The notes beneath the pieces are model-generated. The model was given only the letters and a program-made list of their open reading frames with translations, was not told the DNA's origin and ran no database searches. From Sceloporus undulatus (taxonomy: Eukaryota > Chordata > Lepidosauria > Squamata > Phrynosomatidae): a stretch of 64,000 nucleotides of DNA. The stretch lies in the NCBI RefSeq assembly GCF_019175285.1, contig NC_056524.1, positions 11,067,656-11,131,655 on the forward strand, in the 5' to 3' direction. Below are positions 1 to 9,450 of the stretch, in pieces. Position numbers and translations under genes: made by a program. Position 1 is the stretch's first letter. Every line of letters begins with the position of its first letter.

Positions 1-88
1 TTGCCAAACTACAAATCCCAGGAATCTGTAGGATAAGACAGTTAAAGTGGTGTTAAAGTGATTTAATTCTGCAGTGTGGATGCACCCC
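1..88. mobile_element. Family A palindromic MITE, right half only
   Basis: The window opens inside a MITE. It shows CAAACTACAAATCCCAGGA, then AGTTAAAGTGGTGTTAAAGTG, then TTCTGCAGTGTGGATGCACC, which matches the right half of complete copies at 33.9 and 34.5 kb. The left half lies outside the window. From 89 to about 490 I see nothing recognisable. Confidence 0.7.
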
Positions 89-490
89 TATTTAGTTCAG
101 TGAGAGTTATTCTCCAGTAAACTTTAAATTTTTACTAAATATAAATTTTAATTTAAATGGTGAATTTTAAATGTGGATTGTTTTATTATGTGTACATCTT
201 GTTTGTCCTTTTAAACTATGTGTGTTTTAACTGAAGTTGTTCTCCAATCTCCACCTCTGTTCACGGGAAGAGGCATGTAAGAAATAAATAGCAGCAGCAG
301 TAGTAGTAAATGTGGTTAGGAAGGCAGCTTCATTGAGCATAGATGGGGAAATGTATCTTCCACACCAATCTTAAGCATGCTCTCTTAGGGGGAGAGCCAT
401 CCTGTTTTATTCAACCAGGCCTACTTGTAAGGAAGTACACACAAAATTGGGAGTTACCCTGAGAAATAACAGTATCTTTAAGGCAGAGAC

Positions 491-632
491 TGCCAGCATG
501 GTGTAATGGAGCATTAGACTAGAACACTGGGAGACAAGGGTTCGAATCCTGGCTTAGTCATAGAAACCTCATCATAGATTCGGAGATTACTTGAAAACAC
601 ACAACAGCAACAACAACAACAACAACAACAAC
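491..632 (+). mobile_element. tRNA-derived SINE (Sauria/ACA type), internally shortened
   Basis: The head GCCAGCATGGTGTAATGG resembles a pol III A box and GGGTTCGAATCC a B box. The body is mostly missing; the sequence jumps to the 3' part ACTTGAAAACACACAAC and a CAA-repeat tail. A degenerate TA run and a GA run follow to 664. Confidence 0.8.
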
Positions 633-664
633 ACATATATATATATACAGAGAGAGAGAGAGAC
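604..664. repeat. Simple repeats (CAA)n, (TA)n, (GA)n
   Basis: A CAA run forms the SINE tail (604-632), followed by alternating TA (634-648) and AG (649-664). On the minus strand the CAA run reads as a poly-cysteine frame, which is not a gene. Confidence 0.9.
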
Positions 665-670
665 ATGGGA

Positions 671-914
671 TAGCCAGTATGGTGTACTGGTTTGGGCATT
701 GGACTAAGGTTCTGGAGACCAGGGTCCAAATTCCAACTCAGCCATGGAAACCCACTGGGTGACCTTGGGCAAGTCACACTCGCTCAGCCTCAAGAAGATG
801 GCAATGGCAAACACCCTCTGAAGAAACACACCAGGAAAAACCTATGATAGGTTCACTTTAGGGCCACCATAAGTCAGAAATGACTTGAAGGCACACAACA
901 ACAACAACAACAAG
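671..914 (+). mobile_element. tRNA-derived SINE (Sauria/ACA type), full length
   Basis: This is a complete copy: tRNA-like head GCCAGTATGGTGTACTGG, the conserved CATGGAAACCCACTGGGTGA, the body GGCAATGGCAAAC, the 3' domain ATGACTTGAAGGCACACAAC and a CAA tail. It serves as the reference for the other copies in the window. Confidence 0.9.
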
Positions 915-1022
915 TCCAAGTGTGCTGAACACTGTGTGGTTCTTATTTCGGAGTTACATCAGCACAGAAGATGATTCCCCCACCCACCCACCATTACATT
1001 ATAAAACACCCTTCATGCCTAT

Positions 1023-1184
1023 CCAACTGCCCTGGCTCAGTGCTAGGAAATTGTGGTTTGTTGTGGCACCAGAGGTCTCTGACAGAGAAGGCTAAATGTC
1101 TCACAAAACTACAGATCCCAGAATTCTCTAGTACTCAGCAAGGGGGTCCAAACTGGATTATTTCTGCAGTGTATTGTGGACCTA
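1023..1184. mobile_element. Family A palindromic MITE
   Basis: Both inverted halves are visible: CTGGCTCAGTGCTAGGAAAT with TTGTGGTTTG on the left, ACTACAGATCCCAGAATTC and GGATTATTTCTGCAGTGTAT on the right. The right end is followed by TAA, which fits the 3-bp target site seen in other copies. Confidence 0.75.
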
Positions 1185-1224
1185 ACTCTGTGAAAGAAAT
1201 CAAAGATGTAACACTTTAAGAGTG

Positions 1225-1742
1225 TAGTGCGATCACTGAAAGAAAGAAGCTGATAGCATGAGCTTTCCTAGACTTGAGCCTCCTTCCTCAGATGCATGAA
1301 TGTGCTATTTTACTACATGCAGAGAGGTGACTATCTCTCAGCGTTTTTAATGTGTGTAAAGCATTAAAAATACAGCTTCATACCATCACATTCAATTCTT
1401 CCATTCAGCGGAATGACTTGCCTAGACTTGAGCCTCCTTCCTCTATCTTTGCATTATTGGAAAGGGAGGGAAAATCTTTTTATGTGTTAAGGGAATTCAG
1501 GAGGAGAGAATGATGGCCAAGACAGACCCTCCCTGGAACTACATCCCTTCACCCAACAATCCTCCTCAAACGGGATTATTTCCGCAGTGTGGACTGGACC
1601 TTCTGCCTGACTTTTGCTGCATTCGTCTGGAAAATCAGTCTGCAAATGGATCTTGTAGCACCTTTGAGACTAACTGAAAGAAAGAAGCTGGAACTATGAG
1701 CTTTCCTAGATTTGAGCCTACTTCCTTCATCTTTTGAGTTCT
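1225..1742 (+). repeat. Two fragments of dispersed repeat R1 plus a MITE end
   Basis: AACTGAAAGAAAGAAGCTG..GCATGAGCTTTCCTAGACTTGAGCC occurs at about 1,235-1,285 and in longer form at 1,645-1,725 (preceded by ATGGATCTTGTAGCACCTTT). The same unit recurs at 16.6, 17.2, 43.0, 44.2, 44.6 and 54.9 kb. A family A MITE end lies at about 1,570-1,600. Class of R1 unknown; possibly a degraded DNA transposon. Confidence 0.5.
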
Positions 1743-1823
1743 AGGAAAAGAAGAAACATTTTTGTTTTAAGGGAATTCAGGAGGAGAGAGGAAAGCAGAA
1801 TGAGTCCGGAACATACTAAAACA

Positions 1824-2104
1824 AATGATAGTACTTGCCCATAGCGAAACCATACTTGCCCACAGAGAATCACTGGAGAATACTTGCCCATACAGAAGCA
1901 TTGAATACTTGCCCAGTGTTTCTCAAAGGGCACATACATCCCCCATATTTCTCTATGGGCAAGTACCAGTATTATCCAATGTATTCCCTATGGATGCTAT
2001 GATTCTCTATGGGCAAGTATTCCCCTATATTTCCCTATGGACAAGTATTCTCCAATGTTTCTCTATGGGCAAGTATTCTCCAATGTTTCCCTATGGACAA
2101 GTAA
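1824..2104. repeat. Palindromic minisatellite, CTATGGGCAAGT family, block 1
   Basis: Units of about 28-30 bp containing CTATGGGCAAGTATTC and CCAATGTTTCC are repeated. In the first part the units run inverted (ACTTGCCCATA), then flip orientation, so the block is a palindrome of repeats. A CR1 interrupts it at 2,105-2,842. The open frames across it are repeat-driven and not genes. Confidence 0.8.
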
Positions 2105-2842
2105 AAAATCATAGAATCAAAGAGCTGGAAGGCAACACATGGGTCATCCAGTCCAACTCCATTCTGCCATGCAGGAAATCACAATCAAGGTACCCCTAAC
2201 AGATGGCCATCTACCATTTGCTTAAAGACCTCCAAAGAAGGAGACTCCACTACACTCCGAGGGAGTTTGTTCCACTGTCAAACAGTCTTTACTGTCAGGA
2301 AGTTCCTACAAATGTTGAGGTGGAATCTCGTTCCCTGTAGCTTGCATCCACGGTTCCGTGTTTTAGTCTCTGAAGCAGCAGAAAACAAACTTGCTCCCTC
2401 CTCAACATGACATCCCTTCAAGTATTTAAACAGAGCTATCATATCACCTCTCAACCATCCCTTCTCCAGGCTAAACATACCCAGCTCCCTTTGTCTCTCC
2501 TCATAAGGCATGGTTTCCAGACCCTTCACCATTTTGGTCTCCCTCCTCTGGATTGTCAATATCCTTTTTGAATTGTGGTGCCCAGAACTGGATGCATTAT
2601 TCCAGGTGAGATCTGACCAAAGCAGAACAGAGTGGCACTATTTGATCTAGACACTGTACTTCTATTGGTGCAGCCTAACATCACATTTGCCTTTGTAGCT
2701 GCCGCATCGCACTGTTGAATCAACTTGTGGCCTACTAGGACTCCTAAATCCCTTTTACACACAGTCTCCTTAAGCCAGGTGCCCCCCATCCTAAATCTAT
2801 GCATTTCATTTTTCCACTCTAAGTGCTATCCCTTACATTTTT
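2105..2842 (-). mobile_element. CR1 LINE, 5'-truncated 3' end
   Basis: Read on the minus strand this is the C-terminal part of CR1 reverse transcriptase followed by the 3' UTR. On the + strand the 3' end appears as AATCATAGAATCAAAGAGCTGG and GGGTCATCCAGTCCAACTCC. Frames contain CR1 words such as [13 protein letters not shown] and [17 protein letters not shown], broken by stops and shifts. It sits inside the minisatellite, whose units resume at 2,843. Confidence 0.9.
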
Positions 2843-2996
2843 CAGTATTCTGCTATGTTTCCCTATGGGCAAGCATTCCCCAATGTTTCCTTATGGACAG
2901 ATATGTTTCCCTGTGGACAACTGTTCCCCAATGTTTCCCTATGGACAAAAATCCTCCAATGTCTCCCTATGGGCAAGCATTCCCCAATGTGCCCCC
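2843..2996 (+). repeat. Palindromic minisatellite, block 1 continued
   Basis: Five further units with CCCTATGGGCAAGCATTCCCC and CCAATGTTTCC, all in one orientation. Together with 1,824-2,104 this was one array before the CR1 inserted. Confidence 0.8.
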
Positions 2997-4180
2997 TTTC
3001 CTCTGCTGTAATCAATACCGCAATGAGTTGCTTCCTCCCTTCTTCTCCAACATCTGGAAGAGAGGAAAAGGCAGAAGGGAGGGTAGGGAGAGAGGGAAGG
3101 AAGGAAGGAAAAGCAAACCCTGTCTCATAAGCATTCTTCAGGCAAGGCTATATCTCTCTCTCTTTCTCTTTATTTCTAGGGCTCCTTCTGCATATCCCTC
3201 TCCCAAAAAGAAAGGAAAAGAAAAGGTGGAGGAGAATAAGAGGAAGGAGGGGAAACACCAGGTTTGCAACAAACTCAAAGAGGGAAGGAATAAAATTAAG
3301 AGCCTTTCATGCAGTTGTTGGGAGCATCAAGTTGGATGGGCTTCAAGGTCTCCTTGATATTAGTCACATTGACATCAGACCTTGCATTGTATTTTGCTAC
3401 ATCTCTCCTCACCCCCAACTACTATTACTACTACAGTACTACTAACTGCTTCTTAGATTTTCATTTTCTGAGTTAAACTACTAACTGAAAATGCCCACCA
3501 GCCTCAGGACTATCCCACTTTCAACATCGGGTACAATACTATATAAAATACAACACACAATTAAAAACACATCCCTCAATTCCCTCCCACCCTCCATCCG
3601 TACTACAATAAAACATCATTAAAACAAATCCGAGAATAAAAGGAATCAATGATGCAAAAGAATGAGCATCGAGACAAAAGCGTCCTCAGCAACAAGCCAC
3701 AGGCAGCAGACCTTTCCCCAGCTTTTGCAGAAACAAAACTGCAAAGCAATTGATGCAGAACCCTTTATCTGGGAAGGGAGAAATAAAAGCACACCGAGGA
3801 GGCCATGGGTAATAATAATAAGGCATCATCATCATCATCATCATCGTCACTCACCTGGTTTGGGATGGCTGCTCCGCCCTGGGCTCCCCTTTTTGGGTAA
3901 AAAACAAAAATGTATTATTTTTGGAAAAATAAAAAAGGAGGGTCATAAATCCAAGCGCTTGGGTCGGAATTAAAGCACCAGTCACTCAGGCATTTATTTG
4001 GGGCAAGAGCTTGGAAAGTAAAAGCTTGCAAAGCTGCCCTTTGGGATGCAAGCAGTGCCAAGTATGGAAGAGTGGGGGGTTATTACTATTTATTTATTTC
4101 CCCCTGCATTGCTTCTCCTTTTCCCCTCCCACTCCCAAACCCGCCCCCTTTCTGCTTTGGAGTCAGCCCTTAGTTGCTTC
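2997..4180. other. Stretch without recognisable gene
   Basis: Contains a GGAAGG purine-rich patch (about 3,060-3,110), a pyrimidine tract near 3,150-3,180, and a CAT repeat (3,826-3,845) that makes a histidine run in one frame. No splice-flanked coding exon was recognised. Confidence 0.4.
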
Positions 4181-4184
4181 GGAG

Positions 4185-4420
4185 GAGGAGGAGGTTGCAC
4201 ACAAGGAGGATCTTTTGCACAATGCATTTGCAGCAGGCAGCGCGCGCCGCCTTTTGCCCGGGTTTGCGATGACATCATCCTTCTCGAGGTGGGAGGGGGA
4301 AGCCGGAGCGAAGACGGCGGCGCCTTCTCATTGGTCCCTGAGGAAACATCCCCGCAGGCTTCTGGGAAATGTAGTCCCGAGATCGGAATAAACGGCTTTG
4401 GGATATATCCCCGGCCCCCA
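4185..4420 (+). promoter_or_regulatory. CpG-rich promoter-like block with ZNF143-like and CCAAT motifs
   Basis: GC- and CpG-rich DNA contains a GCAGCGCGCGCCGCC patch, an inverted CCAAT box (TCATTGGT, about 4,328-4,335) and TCTGGGAAATGTAGT at 4,361-4,375. The last is the reverse complement of the core ACTACATTTCCCAGA recognised by ZNF143/Staf. The module from about 4,271 to 4,385 is repeated in diverged form at 5,230-5,330. It lies directly upstream of the unrecognised unit at 4,449-4,980. Confidence 0.5.
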
Positions 4421-4448
4421 GTAGCTATGATGAAGTTCTGACCCTCAG

Positions 4449-4988
4449 ATGCCAGAAGGACAGTGGGAGAAGGACCTTCAGCCAATGCCTCCTCACTGCT
4501 ATGCCTATGAATACCTGAGGCAGCTCTGTTTTTGTCCGGAAAATGGAGGACACCGTTTCTTCCTCTGGTGCTATTTTACAGTCCTGGGTCCCCTGGCAGA
4601 TGATATTGTCCTACTTGCATTCAGGTCGTTTAGAGACAAGATCCAGCCGAGGAGTTGTCGACTCCAAGGTTTGACACCAGAACGTAACGGCCTTTAAAAG
4701 CTATGTAAACAGAAGGCAGGGCATGTGTCTATCCCGCCTATGAAGACCCTTGGACATTGTGGTATTACTTCTTTCTGCCGTGTATCTATGCAACGGTAAT
4801 CGCGTGGTTCTTTGCCAGATACTGTACAGAAAAACATCTGAAGAACCATTAGCTGCAGCAGAGCCAAGAGCTAACCAGGACGCGATACACCCTGGAGGCA
4901 ATCCCATGATTCCCAGAGAGAAGAGACCTGAGGCTGGGCAGAGTGCCAGGAGAAAGGCGCAGTTCGTTTTGCAGGCCTAACGCAATAA
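4449..4988 (+). pseudogene. Unrecognised small membrane-protein-like unit, diverged relative of 62.3-62.76 kb
   Basis: I do not recognise this gene. An 82-codon frame starts at 4,449. Further on, another frame (about 4,737-4,848) reads YEDPWTLWYYFFLPC followed by a hydrophobic stretch and RYCTEKHLKNH, then stop. A third frame encodes KTSEEP and later MIPREKRP. The same order of motifs (EDYGTLWYFF, KTSEEP, MIPREMRP) is found on the minus strand at 62.37-62.71 kb, where they lie in one frame, so the first copy has probably decayed by frameshift. The hydrophobic segment suggests one membrane helix. An AATAAA signal lies at 4,983-4,988. It could be a broken tandem relative of a real small gene next to PCF11, or a decayed retrocopy. 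Confidence 0.35.
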
Positions 4989-5019
4989 AGCCGTTAACTA
5001 GCCGACCTGTGTCTGTCCT

Positions 5020-5230
5020 TATTTAAAAACCCACTTCCTTAGGTACATGTGTTTTAGAAGCTAAATAAAAACATAAAAATTGTGGAGGCCACAACTGGAA
5101 ACACTAGCGAAAATTTACGCCGTGGATCCACTCCTCGAGGCCCTTTAGGTAGGCCTCGTTACCATAGCAACGGTCGAGCGAGGCAAACCCACCAATAGGA
5201 AAAAAGGCATAGGGGCGGAGCTAATGAAAT
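5020..5230 (+). promoter_or_regulatory. Third, diverged copy of the PCF11 upstream block
   Basis: From about 5,106 the sequence GCGAAAATTTACGCCGTGG and the next 80 bases (CTCGAGGCCCTTTAGGTAGG, GTTACCATAGCAACGGTCG, CCAATAGGAAAAA) nearly repeat 46,998-47,090 and the reverse complement of 62,120-62,218. Upstream, GTCCTTATTTAAAAACCCAC also matches the right-arm flank. After about 5,230 the similarity to the PCF11 promoter fades. I infer an old promoter duplication. Confidence 0.75.
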
Positions 5231-5250
5231 AACTTCTCGATGTGGGAGGG

Positions 5251-5281
5251 GCCAATGAGAAGGCGACGCCTTCTCATTGGC
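5251..5281. promoter_or_regulatory. Perfect CCAAT palindrome
   Basis: GCCAATGAGAAGGC and its exact reverse complement GCCTTCTCATTGGC are separated by 3 bases, giving two inverted CCAAT (NF-Y type) boxes. A ZNF143-like core TTCTGGGAAATGTAGTT follows at 5,306-5,322. Confidence 0.6.
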
Positions 5282-5486
5282 CCCTGAGGGAACCTTCCCG
5301 CAAGCTTCTGGGAAATGTAGTTCCGGGGTAGGATCCAATGCATAGGTTCCTGTACGCCGAGAGGCTACGCTTCCCATGAAACGCCGCGCCGCGCCGCCTC
5401 AGATGGAAGAAAGGCCTTCCCGAAGATGGGTGGGGCCTAGGTTAAGGCTAGGATAGAGAGGGAGGTTTCGCTCCCGTTCTTTCAGA

Positions 5487-5540
5487 GCGGCCATCTTGGC
5501 GGCGGCAAGTGAAGCAATGAGCGGTTTCATTTGTGAGGGG
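5487..5540 (+). promoter_or_regulatory. Candidate transcription start with YY1-like motif and possible first exon
   Basis: GCGGCCATCTTGGCGGC (about 5,488-5,504) is a good YY1-type downstream promoter motif. It is followed by an ATG in reasonable context (AAGCAATGAGC, ATG at 5,517) and a plausible splice donor TTTGTGAGG (GT at 5,533). A pyrimidine-rich tract with acceptor TCTCCCATTGCAG ends at 5,693. The short peptide this would start (MSGFI) is not one I recognise. It may be the promoter of a neighbouring gene whose further exons I could not find. Confidence 0.35.
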
Positions 5541-5828
5541 AATGGGGGAGAGTGAAAAGGAAAGAAGCGGCCTAGGCCTGAGGCGAAATGAAGGGACGCG
5601 TCGTAGAGGCATCGGCGGCAAGAAACAAGGGTCAAAAGTCTTCAAAGGCGCTTGGTAATTGCTGGGGTTTCCTCTCTTCTCTCCCATTGCAGTAAATGGA
5701 GAGACGTGCGCGCGCCGGAGGGGGTCCGGGAGAGGAGCGCGCTCTCGCTGCTCGGCCTAATTTTAAGGGTCCTAAAAGTAATCGGGCTGCGCGGGTTCCT
5801 TCGGTGGCTCAAAGGGGTTCGCAGCACG

Positions 5829-5850
5829 CGGGGCGGGGCGGGGCGGGGCC
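5829..5850 (+). promoter_or_regulatory. GC-box run
   Basis: Four overlapping GGGGCGGGGC units form SP1-type sites at the downstream edge of the CpG-rich region. Confidence 0.55.
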
Positions 5851-5898
5851 GTGGAGGGGTGGCTGCTGGTCCCGGAGGTGGCGGGTTCGAGGAGAGTA

Positions 5899-6070
5899 CT
5901 TGCTGCCCATAGGGAAGACTGGGGATTATTTGTCCATAGGGAATCAATGGGGAACGCTTCCCCATAGAGAAATATTAAACCCTCGCCCATTGTTTCCCTG
6001 TGGAAACACATCTTCTCCAATGTCTCCCTATGGGCAAGTATGGTTCCCATATGGGCAAGTGCTGGCATTG
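5899..6070. repeat. Palindromic minisatellite, CTATGGGCAAGT family, block 2
   Basis: Same unit as at 1.8-3.0 kb. The first part is inverted (CTTGCTGCCCATAGGGAA, TTTGTCCATAGGGAATC) and the second direct (CTCCCTATGGGCAAGT, CATATGGGCAAGT). The orientation flip is again near the centre, so the element is a palindrome and not only a tandem array. Confidence 0.75.
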
Positions 6071-6295
6071 GTTCCAGTATGCCCCATAACAACATCCAGT
6101 ATTAAGTGGGCTGCTTGGGAGAGAGAGAGAGAGAGGAGGAGCCTCCTTTGTTCCAATGGGAGGTCGAGGTCCTTAATCGCCACAGAGCTTGTGGCCAACC
6201 TCGCGGGGTTGTTGTTGTGAAGGGGATGGAGGGAGGAGGAGGAGGTCGGGATAGCCAAGCCAATGTAAAAGGTAGCCGTCTTTTGAGCTGGGGCC

Positions 6296-6528
6296 TGAGC
6301 CAGTGTGGCATAACGCTTTCAGCGTTGGACTTCGACTTTGGATCCCGGGTTCGAATCCCGGCTCAGCAATGAAGCCCATTGAGTAGCCTTGGGCAAGAAG
6401 TCACGCTCTCTCAGCCTCAGGGGAAGGCAATGGCAAACCTCCTCTGAACAAATCTTGCCAAGAAAACCCCATGAAAGGGTCGCCAAGTTGGAAACAAAAC
6501 CAATAATAATAATAATAATTGTTATTAT
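6296..6528 (+). mobile_element. tRNA-derived SINE with AAT tail
   Basis: Head GAGCCAGTGTGGCATAACG, B box GGGTTCGAATCCCGGCTC, body GGCAATGGCAAACCTCC and AAGAAAACCCCATGAAAGGG. The tail is (AAT)n instead of the usual CAA. Confidence 0.85.
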
Positions 6529-6549
6529 TAAGAAACTAGTATTTTACCT

Positions 6550-6722
6550 GTAAATTGTGGGTGCATCCACATTGTAAAAATAGTGCAGCTTGACACCACT
6601 TTAGGTGCTGCAGCTCCATCCTGAGGGATTCTGGGATGAGTAGTTTTACAAGGTCTTTAAGCCGTCTCTTTGTCACAAAACTACACATCCCAGGATGCCA
6701 TAGAGCACTTAAAGTGGTGCCT
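6550..6722. mobile_element. Family A palindromic MITE
   Basis: Left half GTGCATCCACATTGTAAAAA and GACACCACTTTAGGTG; centre GGGATTCTGGGATGAGTAG and ACTACACATCCCAGGATGCC; right end AGCACTTAAAGTGGTGCC. The terminal part on the right is lost against the next SINE. Confidence 0.7.
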
Positions 6723-6734
6723 TCGAGACCTTTT

Positions 6735-6903
6735 TTACCCATGGCGGCCCTGTCATGGGGCTTTCTAGGCAAGATTTGTTCAGAGGGGGTTTGCCATTGC
6801 CTTCCCCAGAGGCTGAGAGAGTGTGACATTGCCCAAAGTGACCCACTGAGTTTCATGGCTGAGCTGGGATTCGAACCCTGCACCATGTTGACTGACTAGC
6901 GTC
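6735..6903 (-). mobile_element. tRNA-derived SINE
   Basis: Minus-strand copy. The + strand shows TGGGGCTTTCTAGGCAAGA, GTTTGCCATTGCCTTCCCC and the inverted B box GGGATTCGAACCC. The 3' tail is missing. Confidence 0.8.
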
Positions 6904-6934
6904 AAAACTAGACAATTATAATTGCTTAAAAACT

Positions 6935-7030
6935 ATTTAAACCATTTTACCTGTGAGCCGCCTGGGTCCCTTTCTGGGAGAAAGAAGTCTCAGAATTAAA
7001 ACAGATAAATGAACTAATAATATTATTTCT
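6935..7030 (+). mobile_element. L2-like LINE 3' tail fragment
   Basis: TGTGAGCCGCCTGGGTCCC and TCTGGGAGAAAGAAG followed by AACAGATAAATGAAC is the usual end of L2-like LINEs in this window (compare 37,380-37,440). Confidence 0.5.
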
Positions 7031-7127
7031 GTATTGTAGGTGATCCTGTGCTTTAATGGAACGGATCCAGACATGGAGCCACTTTTTATTTCCACAGTCT
7101 TACTCTTTTATTTCTCTATACATCCAG

Positions 7128-7462
7128 GCTGAGCATCCCTTGCCTGAAATGCTTCGGACCAGAAGAGTTTTGGACTTTGGAACGTTTGCCCATATATAAT
7201 ACGGTATCTTGGAGGTGGGATCCTAATCTTAACATGAAATTAAGTTACAGTGTGTGTCATATTCTCCTTATATACTGTACATACCCTGAAATTAGTTTTA
7301 TACATAATATTATTTAATAGTTTTATGCATGAAGCAAAGTCTGTGTACGCTGAACCATCACGAACCAAAGATATCACTATCTCAGCCACCCGTCAGGACA
7401 ATTCTGGAGTATTTTGGTATTCTGGATTAAGGGATACTCATCCAGTATTTGTTTAATTGCTA
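7128..7462 (+). mobile_element. Tigger-like (Tc1/mariner) MITE
   Basis: One end is CAGGCTGAGCATCCCTTGCC and the other AAGGGATACTCATCCAGTA, roughly inverted. Inside, ATGCTTCGGACCAGAAG, CACTATCTCAGCCACCCGTC and GGACAATTCTGGAGTATTTT match the amniote Tigger-derived family I know. No transposase frame is visible. Confidence 0.65.
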
Positions 7463-9048
7463 TCCTTTGTTCCTTCTCCTTCCTTGGCCGAATGGGCTGT
7501 CAGGGAAAGGACACCTCTTCCTCCAACGTATACAGTATAGAAACACAGCAAACTATTGCAGGATATAGAAATGGTCTCTGCTTCTCCTTTGAGAGATCCC
7601 CTTCTCCCCAGTCTAGTAAACTTGCAGTCTTATTTGCAGCACGACATTATACAGTCATGAAAATCCTGTTTGTTTGTTTTATCCCGATAGAAGAAACTGG
7701 TCCTATTGACATGGCATAAGGAATCTTATCATTCCAGGTTTGAGAAAAACCTGATGAAAGGCAGCTGGGTTGCAGCAATGTAATTTTTAAGTTGAAACGT
7801 TTCAGTACAGAGGTTCATGCATCATAGAAGGAAGAGAGAAAGGGGAAATAAAAATCCATCAGACCCAAAAAAAGAATGCATGTCCCAAGATGCTAAAAAG
7901 ATGGTGCTTTAGCTGATAGTTTTATTGCCTAAAAATAGGATCATTATTTCAGCATCGTGACATGTATATATAAAACCTATTGTAACAAAGCAACATCTAA
8001 GAATACATGCTGAAAAGAAGAGAAGAGTAAACATTGTAAGAATTAAAGAAAGCGAAAGGTAAGGCATACAATCTGGGCCATCCTTGTGAAGAGCCACAAA
8101 TAAAACTACAGGAACGATTGTCTGTTCGCAGCAGCACCAATACTGACAATGAAAAGCTTACTAGCTTTGCGATACTCGCTTGCTAATTTGTAAGGGAGAA
8201 TGATTATTAAGGCATACTAATGGAATGATTTCTGAGAGTTGCAGTTGTGTCAGGAAAAGATGGAAGAGTTCTTGCGTTGAGCTGAAGCAATCAAAACTAA
8301 TATTTAGTAACATCAGCGATAAAAGCCTTTAACATCCTGGCTAGAAATGGAACAATTATCAGATGCAGCCAGAGATTGCAAATGTGTGTAATTATTATTA
8401 CCTTTCATTCTCTTTTCTTTCAGGGTTAGCAAGCGTAGTTTTTTAGTATTCTTTGCATTGTAAGTATTTCTGCTCTCTGCACACACACGTCGGAAGAAAA
8501 AGGAGGAGAAAATTGACTACTTTCCCCCTTTTAATTCACCCGCGTTCTGTTGACATTGGAACATAATGAGGCAATCCCACTTCTAATTCTGAAAATACAT
8601 TTGGGCTATTATACAGTTCATGGGGAACCCTTTTTTCCAACTGAGCTTTCTTTAGTCGTAGTACATTATGTTATGATCCAAGATTAGGCAATAAATGGGC
8701 AATCCAGTGTGTGAAATACGGAGCAAACATTCCAGATCTGGAGATTTCTTCATCAGACAAGAAGCTATAAAAGGGAGGTGGGAAGAGATAATTAGGTTGG
8801 AGGGGCAGAAAAATAACTTGTTGAAATGGCGATCTTTTTATTTTGTTACCTCTCCACCACGCTACGTTTTTGTGATTCCTTGTCTGATAATGATTTCAGG
8901 ATCTTGAAAGTTTGTACATGTAAAGTTGGTCATCAATTTTGTCTTAATTCTGTGCAGCGCCCTGTAGCAAAAACTTGTGTGCATAAATCCAGATATACAA
9001 TCCACTGTGTCCAACAGAAGATTAAGTCCCAGTTAAGAGTGCCTGAGA
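7463..9048. other. Stretch without recognisable gene or repeat
   Basis: AT-rich unique-looking DNA. Open frames of 60-140 codons on both strands have no recognisable domain and no convincing splice sites. Confidence 0.4.
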
Positions 9049-9049
9049 C

Positions 9050-9185
9050 AAGGGTGGGCAAAGTGTGGTCCTCTAAATGTTGTGAAACCATCAGCCCTAG
9101 CCAGCATGGACAGTGTTGTGGAATACTGAGAGCTACAGTCCAACAACAGCTGGAGGGCTATACTTTGAATATCTCTGACACAGGA
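9050..9185. mobile_element. hAT-like palindromic MITE
   Basis: GGGTGGGCAAAGTGTGGTCC at one end, CCCTAGCCAGCATGGACAGTG in the centre, and AGTCCAACAACAGCTGGAGG at the other. This is the arrangement of a common amniote hAT-derived palindrome. Related pieces lie at 16.2, 25.3 and 42.6 kb. Confidence 0.65.
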
Positions 9186-9271
9186 TCACAGTCTTTTGGT
9201 TCTATTCATTGCAGTGGGGATTGTGAGCATGTATGGCTGAGGAAGTAAATGTGTTCCTTGACATTACTACA

Positions 9272-9450
9272 GTAATCCCTTTGTATACGTGGGGAATCTG
9301 TTTCTTACCACCACCACCCACATATGTGAAAAAATGTAGGACCTCAAGTACCGTTTATGTGCGCCATTTTGTCCCCCCGGGCTTGCCATCCACGTGAGCT
9401 CAAGTCCACGGATGGCATGCCTGCAGATGGTGTGGGCGGACTGTACCTTT
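9272..9450 (+). mobile_element. Tigger-like MITE
   Basis: Ends are ACAGTAATCCCTTTGTATACG and GGTGTGGGCGGACTGTA. The interior has ACGTGGGGAATCTGTTTC. The TA-flanked CAGT ends are typical of Tc1/mariner-type elements. From 9,460 to 10,160 I see nothing else. Confidence 0.55.

Noticed and set aside
539-549. tRNA gene suggested by A and B boxes (also at other SINEs)
   Set aside because: No cloverleaf can be completed and the downstream body is the SINE consensus.
514-777. 87-codon frame with a cysteine run on the minus strand
   Set aside because: The run is the CAA tail of a SINE read in reverse; the rest is SINE body.
1824-2996. CRISPR-like array of 28-30-bp repeats
   Set aside because: Units are contiguous without unique spacers, diverge from each other and flip orientation; the genome is eukaryotic.
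3662-3973. 103-codon frame with a histidine run
   Set aside because: Caused by a CAT microsatellite; no domain and no splice context.
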